Assembly (NCBI GenBank): GCA_016284235.1
Contig: JAEEOK010000130.1
Span: 1 to 57,679 of the forward strand
Origin: Succinivibrionaceae bacterium
Lineage (GTDB): Bacteria > Pseudomonadota > Gammaproteobacteria > Enterobacterales > Succinivibrionaceae
Length of the DNA: 57,679 bases
Direction: 5' to 3'
Every line of letters begins with the position of its first letter. Positions within the stretch are counted from its first letter, which is position 1. The notes beneath the pieces are model-generated. The model searched no databases and was not told the origin of the DNA. It worked only from the letters and a program-made list of their open reading frames with translations. Position numbers and translations under genes: made by a program. Positions 9,612 through 19,185 of this stretch are shown here, piece by piece.

Positions 9612-11072
9612 CTATCTTTGCTCGGATACTTCCTCGAGCAGTTCAAGAAGAAGTCCGTAAATTTTTTCCACTGATGAGACGGACAGTCTTTCCCTGGTTG
9701 TGTGGGCGCCGAGAATTGTAGGTCCTATGGATATGATGTCCATCTCAGGATATTTTTCCTTCAGAATTCCGCATTCGACTCCTGCATGAAGAGCGGTAAC
9801 CCGGGGCTTTCTGAAGTTGCTGTCCTCGTAAATTTTTTCGTACATTTTCAGCAGAGGTGAATACGGAGACGGGGTCCAGCATGCATAATCATTGGAGAAC
9901 GCAACTTCAGATGAATGCAGGGCCGCAACTTTCTTCATCATTTTCTTTAACTCTTCTGTTGAAGAGAGAGAACGCAGAAGCGAGACAGCGGTGATCTGAT
10001 CCGCACCGGTTGAAATAATGCCGAGATTACTTGATGTTTCAACAGTATCCTCAAACCGGTCGTTCATGGATATTACGCCGTCCGGAATGCTGCAGATTGC
10101 TGAAATGATATTTTTTGAATCCTTCAAGCTCAGTGCGTCCTGTCCGGCCCCACGGGTTGTTATCACTGTTATGTCAGGATCGGTTTCGCTGTATTTCTTC
10201 TTCATTTCATCAATGATGATTTCAACCTCGCCTTCAGCCCTTGATATTTCGCTTTCGGTTCCTGCCAGTACTACAGATGCTGATATAGGTATGGCATTGC
10301 GGAAACGGCCGCCGTCGATGGATACGAGTGAAAGATTGAACTTTTCGACAAGGTTTTGCGCAAGGCCGGCTGCGGATTTGATGGCGTTGGCTCTTCCGAA
10401 GTGAATCTCAATGCCGGAATGACCGCCGGTAAAGCCGGATAATTCAATTTTCAGCGAGGCCTGAGTCATCTTTCTTTCTGCTGTCGGCTTAAGGGTGAAT
10501 TCAGCATCCGCACCGCCTGCGGCGCCGATAATGACCTCGTCATCCTTTTCCGAATCTATGTTGATCATCATTTTTGATCTCAGCAGTCCGTCTCTCACTT
10601 CTTTAATTCCAACCATTGATACTTCCTCACCTACGGTCAGAAGCGCCTCAAGAGGACCGTGCCTGTTATCATGATCCGTTACAAAGGCCAGTGCCATCGC
10701 AACACCTATGCCGTCATCGGCTCCGAGTGTCGTGTGGTTGGCGCAGACAAAAAGTTCGCCGTCAATTTCCTTTAGGCTGAGTGCAATTGGATCTGAGGTG
10801 AAGTCATGGTTGTGTCCGGGATCCTGAACTGCCACCATGTCCATGTGAGCCTGGAAACAGAGACTCGGGGCATTTTCATATCCGGGAGTTGCACGGGCTG
10901 TTATTATAAGATTACCGGTCTGATCGGCTATGCACTGAGCGCCGCGCTTTGCCGCGTATTCTGCAATCCATTTTGAAACTGCAGCTTCATTTCCGGATGC
11001 TCTGGGAATGGAGGATATTTCCTGAAACAGTTCCCATACTGACGCTGATGGCAGATCATGCAGTCTTTCCAT
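9612..11072 (-). CDS. pepD: Aminoacyl-histidine dipeptidase PepD (Xaa-His dipeptidase)
   Basis: PepD is a cytosolic di-zinc M20-family peptidase that splits dipeptides such as carnosine and other Xaa-His substrates. Metal ligands and catalytic residues are visible: AHMD at 75-78, LGADDG at 116-121 and GEEVSM at 148-153, then the dimerisation domain with GGHSGIEI and the C-terminal GPTILGAHT motif holding the last His. The length of 486 aa equals the E. coli enzyme. The ATG at 11072 has AGAGGAG just upstream. It is convergent with htpX and shares its terminator. Confidence 0.93.
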   Translation of the reverse strand: MERLHDLPSASVWELFQEISSIPRASGNEAAVSKWIAEYAAKRGAQCIADQTGNLIITARATPGYENAPSLCFQAHMDMVAVQDPGHNHDFTSDPIALSLKEIDGELFVCANHTTLGADDGIGVAMALAFVTDHDNRHGPLEALLTVGEEVSMVGIKEVRDGLLRSKMMINIDSEKDDEVIIGAAGGADAEFTLKPTAERKMTQASLKIELSGFTGGHSGIEIHFGRANAIKSAAGLAQNLVEKFNLSLVSIDGGRFRNAIPISASVVLAGTESEISRAEGEVEIIIDEMKKKYSETDPDITVITTRGAGQDALSLKDSKNIISAICSIPDGVISMNDRFEDTVETSSNLGIISTGADQITAVSLLRSLSSTEELKKMMKKVAALHSSEVAFSNDYACWTPSPYSPLLKMYEKIYEDSNFRKPRVTALHAGVECGILKEKYPEMDIISIGPTILGAHTTRERLSVSSVEKIYGLLLELLEEVSEQR

Positions 11073-11341
11073 ATGCTCCTCTAACCTCCTGTAAAACTGT
11101 AAAAACTCGGAAACCTTTAAGATTTTAACCCCTTGCGGTTTTAAAAACCATATTTTTTGACAAACGGCGGTTTGTGCAGAGAACCTCCCTATAAAATACG
11201 CAGAGAAAAGAAATCCGGAAAAACCGGTCCGCAGTTTGAAATTTTCCGATTGTTCAATCCCGGTTCCAGCTGATCTCCCGGCCCGGGAATGATTTTTACG
11301 CCTGCCGGAAAAGTACCTGATAAAGGGAGCTGTTTATTACC

Positions 11342-12682
11342 TCATTTAAAAACGAGTGCGATTTTAAGCAGATACGCTACAGCAAGTATGTAAAGAGAAA
11401 CACTGAGGGCAGTGCACAGTCCGAAAAATTCATGAGGTCCCCACATGAAATTGGTGAAGCAGAGCGCAAGTCCCGCCGGTACGGCAAAAAGCCAGTAGGC
11501 AATTACAGCCATAACGGTAATGATTTTTGTCTCCTGCAGACCTCTGAGAACTCCGGTGCAGATTGTCTGGCAGTAGTCTCCGAGCTGATAAACCGATACA
11601 CAGATAAAAGCATTCTTCAGAATTTCAATTACTTCAGTATCTTCCGTATACATTCCTGCGATTTCTTCTTTCAGTATATATGATGCGGCGCCTACCAGCA
11701 TGGATGTTACAAGTCCGATTATAAGACAGGTTGTTATGGTGACTTCTGTCCGTCTGCGGTCTTTTGCTCCGATTGTATAGCCGACTCTGATGGAGACGGC
11801 ACTGGACAGGGACATGGGTATCATGTAAAGAACCGACATATAGTTGAAGAAGATCTGATTGGCTGCAATAGCCTTCGTTCCCATAACTGTAATGACAAAA
11901 GCAAAGAATGAAAAAATTCCTATCTCAAAAAATATTGCAAGCCCCAGGGGAAGACTGATTCTGACATACCTGTTAAGAACTTCCATACTGATTTTCGGCG
12001 GCGAGGAGAAAATTCTGCATTTCTCAAGATACTTTATCCTTTTTATCAGCAGAAGCTGGATCAGAAACATAAGTATTTGAACTGTCACGGTTGCAACAGC
12101 GCATCCTGCGGCTCCCATTGCCGGCATTCCAAGTTTGCCGTAGATGAAAATGTAGTTCAGTCCGATGTTGAAGATGAGACCGATTATGCAGCATATCATG
12201 GTAACAACAGTGTTGCTTAATCCTTCCGTCAGGGATCTGAAAGAATTGAAGGCAAAAAGAAAAGGAAGGCCCAGGGTTATGATCAATGCGTAACTGCCGG
12301 CAACCTCCTCAACTCTTTTTTCGATGTCAAGATGTGAAAAAATCTCTGCAGACGACAGTGTCGCGGTGACGGCAATTACTGTGACGATTACCGCGGCGTA
12401 GAGCAGCTGATAGAAATGAAATTTAATTTGATCCGGCTTTTCCGCTCCGTGATCCGCCGCAATGATCGGGGTTACCGCCATCATCAGGGCTGACAGCGGT
12501 ATTATTATGAGAATGTATATGGATACGGCAAGAGACAGTCCTGCAAGTTCCGAAGCGCCCACCCGTCCGGCCATGACAGTATCAGTAAAGGCCATGCCGG
12601 TGCTGGCAAGACTTCCGAAAAGGATTGGAGCAGAGATTTTAAACAGTTTTCCCGCTTCATTCCTGTCATATGTAAGGTTCAT
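11342..12682 (-). CDS. MATE family efflux transporter
   Basis: The 446-aa protein has about 12 membrane segments arranged as the two-bundle repeat of the MATE family. The N-terminal 'FKISAPILFGSLASTGMAFTD' block and the 'AGRVGASELAGLS' loop are typical of the NorM type. Such proteins export cationic drugs or metabolites using Na+ or H+. The substrate is not predictable. GGAGGAG lies 7 nt before the ATG at 12682. It is separated from pepD by 269 nt and is probably transcribed alone. Confidence 0.9.
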   Translation of the reverse strand: MNLTYDRNEAGKLFKISAPILFGSLASTGMAFTDTVMAGRVGASELAGLSLAVSIYILIIIPLSALMMAVTPIIAADHGAEKPDQIKFHFYQLLYAAVIVTVIAVTATLSSAEIFSHLDIEKRVEEVAGSYALIITLGLPFLFAFNSFRSLTEGLSNTVVTMICCIIGLIFNIGLNYIFIYGKLGMPAMGAAGCAVATVTVQILMFLIQLLLIKRIKYLEKCRIFSSPPKISMEVLNRYVRISLPLGLAIFFEIGIFSFFAFVITVMGTKAIAANQIFFNYMSVLYMIPMSLSSAVSIRVGYTIGAKDRRRTEVTITTCLIIGLVTSMLVGAASYILKEEIAGMYTEDTEVIEILKNAFICVSVYQLGDYCQTICTGVLRGLQETKIITVMAVIAYWLFAVPAGLALCFTNFMWGPHEFFGLCTALSVSLYILAVAYLLKIALVFK

Positions 12683-13069
12683 CTGATTACTCCTCCGGAC
12701 TGATCCGCTTTCCGTTCAGGTGAAATATCCGGCGGATGCCGGTGACTGAAAAACAGTTATGCAGATTTTGCAGAGATCTACCTGGGCCGGTAACGGCACA
12801 TTTTATCCGATTTTTGGTCCGGATACATTTCGAAAATGTATTTTCCTGAAGTCTTTCTTAAGCAGAGTCCTGTGCATATTAAAAGAAATACGCGCAAAAT
12901 AGAATTTTGTGATCTAGATCTTGTTTTCGTTAATTACAGGTCATGTTTGAAGTGAAATGATTATCTCTTTGTAACCTGCATGATCTATTTGCGTTTTACT
13001 GGTACACGGCTGCATTTTCTTTTGGTCTTTTACTGGAGCACGGTCGAGTAAAAGAAGGAGGGATAAAAA
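12683..13069. other. Divergent gap upstream of the 164-aa unknown gene
   Basis: These 387 nt separate the MATE gene (minus) from the next plus-strand gene. The right end carries two imperfect copies of a TTTTACTGG-[AT]-[GA]-CACGG motif (near 12995 and 13028), the second of which is part of the hairpin listed separately. No gene is seen. Confidence 0.4.
13027..13061 (+). promoter_or_regulatory. Leader hairpin abutting the ribosome binding site
   Basis: CTTTTACT (13027-13034) is a perfect inverted match of AGTAAAAG (13047-13054), with a 12-nt loop. The right arm runs directly into AAGGAGG (13055-13061), which serves the ATG at 13070. Such a fold could mask or expose the ribosome binding site, or mark an operator; this is inference from position alone. 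Confidence 0.45.
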
Positions 13070-13564
13070 ATGAAAAATATTCTGGAAAAGGTTAATGAAG
13101 CTCTGAAAAATCTTGAGAACTACGGTCTTTCCCCGATGAAAACTCTTACGGAATCATTTATGCCGAGAGGCTGTACCGGAGAACTGGTGCTGGAGGTTGA
13201 TGCAGGCAGAAGTGATTTAAGACTTTATACTTCACTTCTGAATTTTTCTGAGGATATATATACGACTCTGCTTCAGTTAAATTGTGATGACAGCATTACT
13301 GCTGCGGATCGTTTCTTTATCTCTGATACCGAGGATGGAAATCTTAAACTTGGCAGGGTTATTCATCTTGACGGTACATGTTCAGATTCATATTCCATCA
13401 GAGAGGCAATTATTGATTTTCTTGATTCATCAGAAAGAGAAAGAAATGCTCTGTCGAGTTTTATTATAGAAAATGACGTTGATACGGGTACGGCGTCAAA
13501 CGGATCTGGGATGGTTTCGGTTGGGAACAAGTTTATGTCCGGGATCTGTATGCTAGAGGTATGA
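13070..13564 (+). CDS. Hypothetical protein, possibly CesT/YbjN-like fold
   Basis: This is an acidic 164-aa protein with no signal peptide or membrane segment. The central part (about 55-125) alternates as strand-strand-helix: 'YTTLLQLNC', then 'RFFISDTEDGNLKLGRVIHLDG', then a long helix 'SIREAIIDFLDSSERERNAL'. That order resembles the small chaperone-like CesT/YbjN fold, but the match is by shape only. The start is supported by a strong AAGGAGG at 9 nt. It has a hairpin in its leader and stands alone. I do not recognise it and assign no function. Confidence 0.6.
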   Translation: MKNILEKVNEALKNLENYGLSPMKTLTESFMPRGCTGELVLEVDAGRSDLRLYTSLLNFSEDIYTTLLQLNCDDSITAADRFFISDTEDGNLKLGRVIHLDGTCSDSYSIREAIIDFLDSSERERNALSSFIIENDVDTGTASNGSGMVSVGNKFMSGICMLEV

Positions 13565-13643
13565 GCGGGAAGCGGCTGAATAGGATTTTTTTGTACCTTC
13601 AAGGTTCGCAATCCTGCATTGCGGCAGCCAGAAATACAAAACA

Positions 13644-13690
13644 GGATCCTGATCGGCCGGCAGTCTGCTTTACCTGACATATCAGGATCC
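13644..13690. repeat. Intergenic 10-bp inverted repeat
   Basis: GGATCCTGAT (13644-13653) is a perfect inverted match of ATCAGGATCC (13681-13690) with a 27-nt loop. It lies in the convergent gap between the 164-aa unknown gene and the Nudix gene. There is no T-run directly after it, so a classical terminator is doubtful; a long T-run follows only at about 13747. Confidence 0.5.
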
Positions 13691-13806
13691 GTAAAAGATG
13701 GCACTGATGCTTTTCAGTTGTGATCCTGAACTGAAATGCTGTCTGAATTTTTTTTGATTAATATTCCGCTTAAAAAACGACCGGAAAGAACTGTGCCGGC
13801 AGGTCT

Positions 13807-14451
13807 TCAGCTGTTTTTCCTGCATTTAACCATAAACCAGGCCAGAGCGTGCATGCTCTGCTCAAAATTTCCTGTTTCTATCAGTCTGTCTATTTCAGCT
13901 TCCGTGTGAAGCTCCACCTCCAGGTATTCATTGCTGTCGAGATCCTGCAAACCTGCCTTCATGCAGTTCTCCGCCAGAAAAATATGGGCATAATTGCTTG
14001 ATATGGTGGCATTTGACGGAATGCTGAGCAGTCTGGTAATCCTTCCTGCTGCATATCCTGTCTCCTCCATCAGTTCCCGTTTGGCGGCACGCATTGGCTC
14101 TTCCAGACTGTCCGCATTTTCTTTTGCTGCGTATTCTTCCGCTCCGCTGTGCTCAAGTCCTCCGGCCGGAAATTCAGTCGTCACTTTCATAATGCCCTGT
14201 CTGAACTGCCTTACGCAGATATATCTGCCTTCCGTGTCCGATGCTATAACAACAACGTAGTCCTTCCTGGTGTAGCTGTAATAGGGGGAAAAGGAAGTGC
14301 CGTCGGGAAATTCGAATTCAGATTCCCTGAAATCGATCCATTTGTTTTGAATTATGTGCCTGGTCTTTAATTCCTTCCATCTGAGTTTCTCCTCATCGAG
14401 TCTGAATCCCAAGCCGGAAACATTATCATTATGTCCGTGATATGCTGTCAT
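13807..14451 (-). CDS. Nudix hydrolase, ADP-ribose pyrophosphatase type, with an insert in the Nudix box
   Basis: The 214-aa protein resembles ADP-ribose/nucleotide-sugar pyrophosphatases, which hydrolyse the diphosphate bond with Mg. The lead-in 'YICVRQFRQGI...TTEFPAGG' (about 77-98) and the catalytic helix RELMEETGY (125-133) are intact. In a standard Nudix box the Gly is 14 residues before that Arg; here Gly98 lies 27 residues before Arg125. An extra loop of about 13 residues therefore sits inside the box. The N-terminal 30 residues are also unlike the core family. Metal-binding glutamates are preserved, so activity is likely. Exact substrate unknown. Confidence 0.85.
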   Translation of the reverse strand: MTAYHGHNDNVSGLGFRLDEEKLRWKELKTRHIIQNKWIDFRESEFEFPDGTSFSPYYSYTRKDYVVVIASDTEGRYICVRQFRQGIMKVTTEFPAGGLEHSGAEEYAAKENADSLEEPMRAAKRELMEETGYAAGRITRLLSIPSNATISSNYAHIFLAENCMKAGLQDLDSNEYLEVELHTEAEIDRLIETGNFEQSMHALAWFMVKCRKNS

Positions 14452-14627
14452 ATTTATTTCCTGTATTTCCTGTAAAAGAAAACCGCCGTCGGCTGATCTG
14501 TGAAATCAATCTAACTAATTTTTCTCCATTTTGATATCATTCTCTTTGTGAAACAAGTCTTTTGCTTGTCTGTACTGAGACTTTTTCCGGTTGTGTGTGC
14601 TTCTTTAGATACCGGCGGTGATTCTAA

Positions 14628-15170
14628 ATGGTAGAGGATGATATTTCATTTATCGAGGTTAAGGACGACATAGGGATCACCGGCGTGTGCTCTCTTGCCG
14701 AGACAATATGGTATGAGTTTTTCCCTTCCATAATTTCTCTTGATCAGATCGAATATATGCTGAAAAAATTTCTTTCAAGGGAGGCGATCGAAAAGGATAT
14801 AAAGAACGGATATAGATATTTTTTGTGTAAGGACGGCCGTGAATATATAGGATTTATTTCCGTGCAGCCAAAGCAGGAGTGGAACAGCATTTCTGCTGCA
14901 AGGCGCCTGTTCCTTTCCAAACTGTATCTGGTGCAGGAGTACCGCGGAGTTCATCTGTGCAGCAGACTTATGAAAAAAATCAGACAGCTGGCAGAAGAGT
15001 CAAGGTGCACTGAAATTTATCTTACTGTCAATAAATACAATTCTCATGCCATTGATGTTTATTATCACTACGGTTTCCGTAATGAAAAATCTGTAGAGAC
15101 AGATATAGGAAACGGGTTTATTATGGATGACTATGTTATGTCCTGCTCCCTTGAGAATTTTAATCCTTAG
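14628..15170 (+). CDS. GNAT family N-acetyltransferase
   Basis: This 180-aa protein has the GNAT order: the beta4 strand 'LFLSKLYLVQEYRG' (about 94-107), an acetyl-CoA loop region 'VHLCSRLMKKIRQLAEE' and the late 'EIYLTVNKYNSHAIDVYYHYGF' segment (about 129-150). The pyrophosphate loop is degenerate (EYRGVHLCS instead of Q/RxxGxG/A). It transfers an acetyl group to an amine; the acceptor is unknown. Its stop codon is 2 nt before the start of the metallophosphoesterase gene, so the two are almost certainly cotranscribed. Confidence 0.8.
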   Translation: MVEDDISFIEVKDDIGITGVCSLAETIWYEFFPSIISLDQIEYMLKKFLSREAIEKDIKNGYRYFLCKDGREYIGFISVQPKQEWNSISAARRLFLSKLYLVQEYRGVHLCSRLMKKIRQLAEESRCTEIYLTVNKYNSHAIDVYYHYGFRNEKSVETDIGNGFIMDDYVMSCSLENFNP

Positions 15171-15172
15171 TT

Positions 15173-16297
15173 ATGTTTTTCACACTTCTTAATCTGGTTT
15201 CATTCGCCACAGTAATGTCTGTACTGTGGTGTTTTCGTTCGTGCAGCAGGTGGATTGCTGTTCCTGTGTCAGTGCTTCTGACTGCCGGACTTCTTAAAAT
15301 CCCGGTTTTCGTTTATTTCGGAGGAAATCTTTTTTCTCCTGTTCTGCCGCGCCCTGCTGTGATTTTTTTTTCATGGTGTACCGGATTTCTCTGGACGGTT
15401 TTTGTTCTGGTTCTTCTGCTTTGTGCGGCACATATAGTCCCGGCAGTCAGAAGGAGCGGAGAGACGTTTCGCAGAATTTCCCTTCCGTTTGTTTTTCTTG
15501 CTGCTGCAGCTATGGTATGTCTGACAGGGTACAATGCTCTCAGACAGCCCGAACTGATTAAGGTCCACGAGTTTAAGCCGGATGATCACGCTTTTTCGCG
15601 TCCCATGAAGGTTATACATCTTTCAGATCTTCATATAAGTTCCATGACGGATGAAAGATGGATTGATGATCTTATTGTTGCTGTAAATGCCCAGAAACCT
15701 GATCTGATAATTCTCGGCGGAGATATTGCCGACGGAACTGTATCCGCCAGATCTCCGGCCGTTGATCGTCTTATGGATCTTAAATCTTCAATGGGCGTGG
15801 TTCTTGTTCCTGGAAATCATGAATATTATATTGACTACCGCGGATGGATGAATCTGTACAGAAGCATGCATTTTTATGTTCTTGAGAACGGGATATGGTC
15901 CTTCAGATACGAGGATACTGTAGTTGATGTTATAGGTCTTACAGACGAGGAGGCGGGACGTCACGGCCTGCCGGTGCCGAAAATTGAACATCTGATGTCT
16001 AAAAATGCGGAGAAAGACAGCAGAATAAGGATCCTTGTTAAGCATCGACCGAAAAATCTGGATAAAATGATTAAGGCTGAATACGGGATCAGACTTGCTG
16101 TAAGCGGCCACACCCACGGAGGAATGGTTCCGTTTATCAAACCGCTTGCGGCATCCCTCAATTCAGGGTACTGCCGCGGAGTGTACAGAATTGCGGATAC
16201 CATCCTTTATGTTTCAGATGGAACATTTCTGTGGAACGGTTTTCCTTTCAGACTTGGTTCCCGCAATGTGATTGCAGAGTTTATATTTGAAGGCTGA
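15173..16297 (+). CDS. Membrane-anchored metallophosphoesterase (YkuE/YaeI-like)
   Basis: Four hydrophobic segments (about 1-19, 28-48, 63-88 and 104-120) precede a calcineurin-type phosphoesterase domain. Dimetal motifs are complete: DLH (152-154), GGD (182-184), GNHE (214-217), His291 in VKHRP and GHTH (312-315). Relatives of the YkuE/YaeI type cleave phosphate bonds of lipids such as UDP-diacylglucosamine, but this is not provable here. It starts 2 nt after the GNAT gene and ends 21 nt before the lipoprotein Sel1 gene, so it sits inside an operon-like run. Confidence 0.87.
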   Translation: MFFTLLNLVSFATVMSVLWCFRSCSRWIAVPVSVLLTAGLLKIPVFVYFGGNLFSPVLPRPAVIFFSWCTGFLWTVFVLVLLLCAAHIVPAVRRSGETFRRISLPFVFLAAAAMVCLTGYNALRQPELIKVHEFKPDDHAFSRPMKVIHLSDLHISSMTDERWIDDLIVAVNAQKPDLIILGGDIADGTVSARSPAVDRLMDLKSSMGVVLVPGNHEYYIDYRGWMNLYRSMHFYVLENGIWSFRYEDTVVDVIGLTDEEAGRHGLPVPKIEHLMSKNAEKDSRIRILVKHRPKNLDKMIKAEYGIRLAVSGHTHGGMVPFIKPLAASLNSGYCRGVYRIADTILYVSDGTFLWNGFPFRLGSRNVIAEFIFEG

Positions 16298-16318
16298 TTG
16301 CCCCGGAGTTTTTTATTT

Positions 16319-17827
16319 ATGAATATTAAGTCTGCCGCTTCCTGTTTGGTTATGGTTCTTTCTTTTGCTCTGACCGGATGCGGTGAGGATTCAATTGAAA
16401 CCATAGGTCAGACAAAATCGCCGGAAGAGATTTACCGTATAGCCAGAGATTATGTCAACGGCTATGATCATGAAATTAATCCTGAAAAGGCGGCAGTTCT
16501 ATACGCCATGTCGGCCGAGAGAGGCTATCCTCCTGCTGAATACATGATCGCAAGTCTGTTTTATACCGGAAGTATGGTGGAGCACAATCTTGAGCGTGCA
16601 ACAGAATATTATATAAAAGCCGCTGATCACGGGATAGTTGAGGCACAGATGATGCTGGCTCAGACTCTGTTTGAGAATAACGGTCTGGATATAAGCAGTG
16701 ATGTGGCGCTTGACAATCTTATGCGTGCCGCAGAATCCGATTCCAAAGCTAAAACACAGCTGGCATACCTTTATCTGACAGGAACCTATGTCAGAAAAAA
16801 TGTCAAACGCGGCATAGCGCTTCTTAATGATGCCGTCAATTATAAAGAGCCTAAGGCTCTTGTTGCTCTTTCATCGGCATATATCAACGGAGATTTCGGT
16901 GTAGCCAGGGATTACTACAAGGGTATAAATCTGCTGGAGATTGCCGTTGCACAGAAAGACAATGTAGACGCCCTCATAGCCTTCAGCGATGTTTATATGA
17001 AAGGCAAGGGCGTGGCCGTGGATGAGAACAAGGCGGTTGAATATCTGATGCAGGCGGCTAAAAAGGGAAGTGGAAGAGCCCAGTATCTTCTGGGAAAATA
17101 TTACTGGAAGCAGCAGGATTATTCCAGAACGGTGCAGTGGCTGAAAACGGCTGCCGAAAACGGAATGGTTCAGGCCCAGGAGCAGATGGGATATCTGTAT
17201 GCCAACGGTTTTGGAGTTAAACAGAGTGACGAAACCGCAATCAGATGGTATGAACAGGCTGTCGCAAGAGGAAGCTCTTCGGCCAGGTATCAGCTGGCGG
17301 TTTTGCTGGTGCGCAGGCATGGACAATCAGCCAGTATTACCGAACTGGTAAGTGATCTGGCGTCCCTTGCCGATACGGGCGATCTCAATGCTGTAAGGAA
17401 ACTTTACTATCTGTATGCCGCAGCTGCGGATCCGCAGGAGAAGGCTCATGCCGAGGAATATCTGCAGAAAATTCTTTCAAGCGGTGATCTTGAGCTTATT
17501 ACAGATATTGCAAGAGAGCGTTTCAGCGGCAGCGTGAATCTGTATGCCGACAAGGAGCTGGCATTCAGACTTATGAGTACGGCTGCCATGGCCGGCTACA
17601 CTCCGGCCCAGGTCCAGCTCGCCGACTGGTACCGGGCCGGTGAAATCCAGAATGAGCTTGATTCAGATGAAAGCAGTACCGTAAATGCATATATCTGGTA
17701 TTCTATTGCTGCAGAAAGGGACGGATCAGCCAAGAACTCAAAACGAAATATCCTTCTGCGCAAGGAGGAGATCAGAAAGGCGAATTCAGAAATCAACAGA
17801 TTGAAAAAGGAAATAAAGAATAAATGA
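16319..17827 (+). CDS. Sel1-repeat lipoprotein
   Basis: The start is taken at the ATG at 16319, with CGGAG 10 nt upstream; an in-frame TTG at 16298 also exists but is less likely. The first residues form a lipoprotein signal with lipobox LTGC, so the mature protein is tethered by a lipidated Cys (residue 20). The remainder is about ten Sel1 repeats of 35-40 residues (motif like 'A..YY..AA..G...AQ..LA..Y'), a helical solenoid used for protein binding. It ends in a Lys/Glu-rich helix. It overlaps the next Sel1 gene by 4 nt (ATGA), which implies translational coupling. Probable role is as an envelope scaffold or adaptor; partner unknown. Confidence 0.82.
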   Translation: MNIKSAASCLVMVLSFALTGCGEDSIETIGQTKSPEEIYRIARDYVNGYDHEINPEKAAVLYAMSAERGYPPAEYMIASLFYTGSMVEHNLERATEYYIKAADHGIVEAQMMLAQTLFENNGLDISSDVALDNLMRAAESDSKAKTQLAYLYLTGTYVRKNVKRGIALLNDAVNYKEPKALVALSSAYINGDFGVARDYYKGINLLEIAVAQKDNVDALIAFSDVYMKGKGVAVDENKAVEYLMQAAKKGSGRAQYLLGKYYWKQQDYSRTVQWLKTAAENGMVQAQEQMGYLYANGFGVKQSDETAIRWYEQAVARGSSSARYQLAVLLVRRHGQSASITELVSDLASLADTGDLNAVRKLYYLYAAAADPQEKAHAEEYLQKILSSGDLELITDIARERFSGSVNLYADKELAFRLMSTAAMAGYTPAQVQLADWYRAGEIQNELDSDESSTVNAYIWYSIAAERDGSAKNSKRNILLRKEEIRKANSEINRLKKEIKNK

Positions 17828-19023
17828 GCAGTAAGTTTTTTACCGGTTTTTTTATACTTGCTCTGACCGGTGCAACCGTTGCGGTTCAGTACTACTGTAC
17901 GCAGGATCCGGAATCAGAAACACCTTCTTTTCTTGAAATAATCTCCGGCGATAATACCGAACAGGAGGATCTGAAGGAGATAACCCAGGATGAACAGGAG
18001 AACGGTGATGCGGTGAATACTGAACAGAAGGTTTCAGAATCCGCGGATGAGAAGGGTGCCGCTGCCGAAACACCGGATGAGAAGCAGCCTTCCGAAGATT
18101 TGAATTCTGTATCATCTTCAACTGAAGATACAGCTTCAGAGGATGAAAAAAACTCAAAGGAAGTCAACTCTGCCGCGGATGTTCATACAGACGGTGAAAA
18201 CGCAGCAGGGCCGGCCGATGAGGTTAAGGAGGGCGGAACCGCTGAAGATGAAAACGCGGATCCCGGAAAATCAGTGTCAGCAGATGAATATTTTGAACAG
18301 GCTGAAAAATTGGAGAATGAAGGCAGATATCTGGATGCCGCGATTCTTTATATGAAGGCTACAGAACTCGGGCATGCCGAGGCTCCGAATTCTCTCGGCA
18401 TTCTTTATCTTCATGGGGCCGGAGTAGAGGAGGACTACACAAAGGCAAGGATGCTGTTTGAGGAGGCTCTCAGGAGAGGTTCTCCGTCTGCGTACAAATC
18501 CCTGGGATTCATTTACAAGACTGGCAGAGGCGTACCGCTTGATTCTGACAAGGCTCTGAAGTTTTTTATGTATCCTGCGGAGCAGGGTGATGCCATGTCT
18601 CAGAACGAGGTCGGTACCATCTATCAGTCAAAATCAAATGACGAGGCATATAAACAGGCTGCAGTCTGGTATGGAAAATCCGCTGATCAGAATTATGAAC
18701 AGGCACTGTACAATCTGGCTCATCTTTACAAGGAGGGCAAAGGCGTTGAGAAGAACCCCGAGCGCTCCGTGTCACTGCTTAGAAGAGCAGCCGAGCAGGG
18801 TTATTCCTTTGCTCAGCATGATCTGGCCGCAGCATACGGTGCCGGAGACGGTGTGGAAAAGGATATGATCCAGATGTATGCATGGTTTACGGCTGCCGGC
18901 CATTCCCTTGAAGCAAGTCTTGACTACCGCTCAATGCTCGGCTCCCTTATGACAGAGGAGGAGCGCATGAAGGGTGAGGCGGCAGGAGAAGAGTACTACA
19001 GACTGTACGGCTCGCATGAATAG
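17824..19023 (+). CDS. Membrane-anchored Sel1-repeat protein with acidic linker
   Basis: A single hydrophobic segment at about 5-22 serves as signal anchor. Residues 30-155 are a low-complexity stretch rich in Glu, Asp, Ser and Ala, with no fold. Residues 158-399 form about six Sel1 repeats, for example 'YTKARMLFEEALRRGSPSAY' and 'NPERSVSLLRRAAEQGYSFA'. The layout suggests a periplasmic solenoid held off the membrane by a flexible acidic tether. It overlaps the preceding lipoprotein Sel1 gene (ATGA), so the two products are likely to work together. No enzymatic motif is seen. Confidence 0.8.
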   Translation: MSSKFFTGFFILALTGATVAVQYYCTQDPESETPSFLEIISGDNTEQEDLKEITQDEQENGDAVNTEQKVSESADEKGAAAETPDEKQPSEDLNSVSSSTEDTASEDEKNSKEVNSAADVHTDGENAAGPADEVKEGGTAEDENADPGKSVSADEYFEQAEKLENEGRYLDAAILYMKATELGHAEAPNSLGILYLHGAGVEEDYTKARMLFEEALRRGSPSAYKSLGFIYKTGRGVPLDSDKALKFFMYPAEQGDAMSQNEVGTIYQSKSNDEAYKQAAVWYGKSADQNYEQALYNLAHLYKEGKGVEKNPERSVSLLRRAAEQGYSFAQHDLAAAYGAGDGVEKDMIQMYAWFTAAGHSLEASLDYRSMLGSLMTEEERMKGEAAGEEYYRLYGSHE

Positions 19024-19185
19024 CAGGTTTTGTCGCGGTGAAAATTCAGGTTGTTCGTTTGACGGACGCTGCTGTTATATCGTGATCGGGGGCCGGCGGA
19101 GTACATCAGCCTGTGACCGTTTAAGTCTCATTCCGCATTTGAAAGCCGAGAGTTTTTTGCCTGCAACAGGAAAAGGATTTTATTT

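Noticed and set aside
13070-13564. Type III secretion chaperone (CesT) identity for the 164-aa protein
   Set aside because: Only the strand/helix order fits; no secretion genes are nearby, and the residue-level match is poor.
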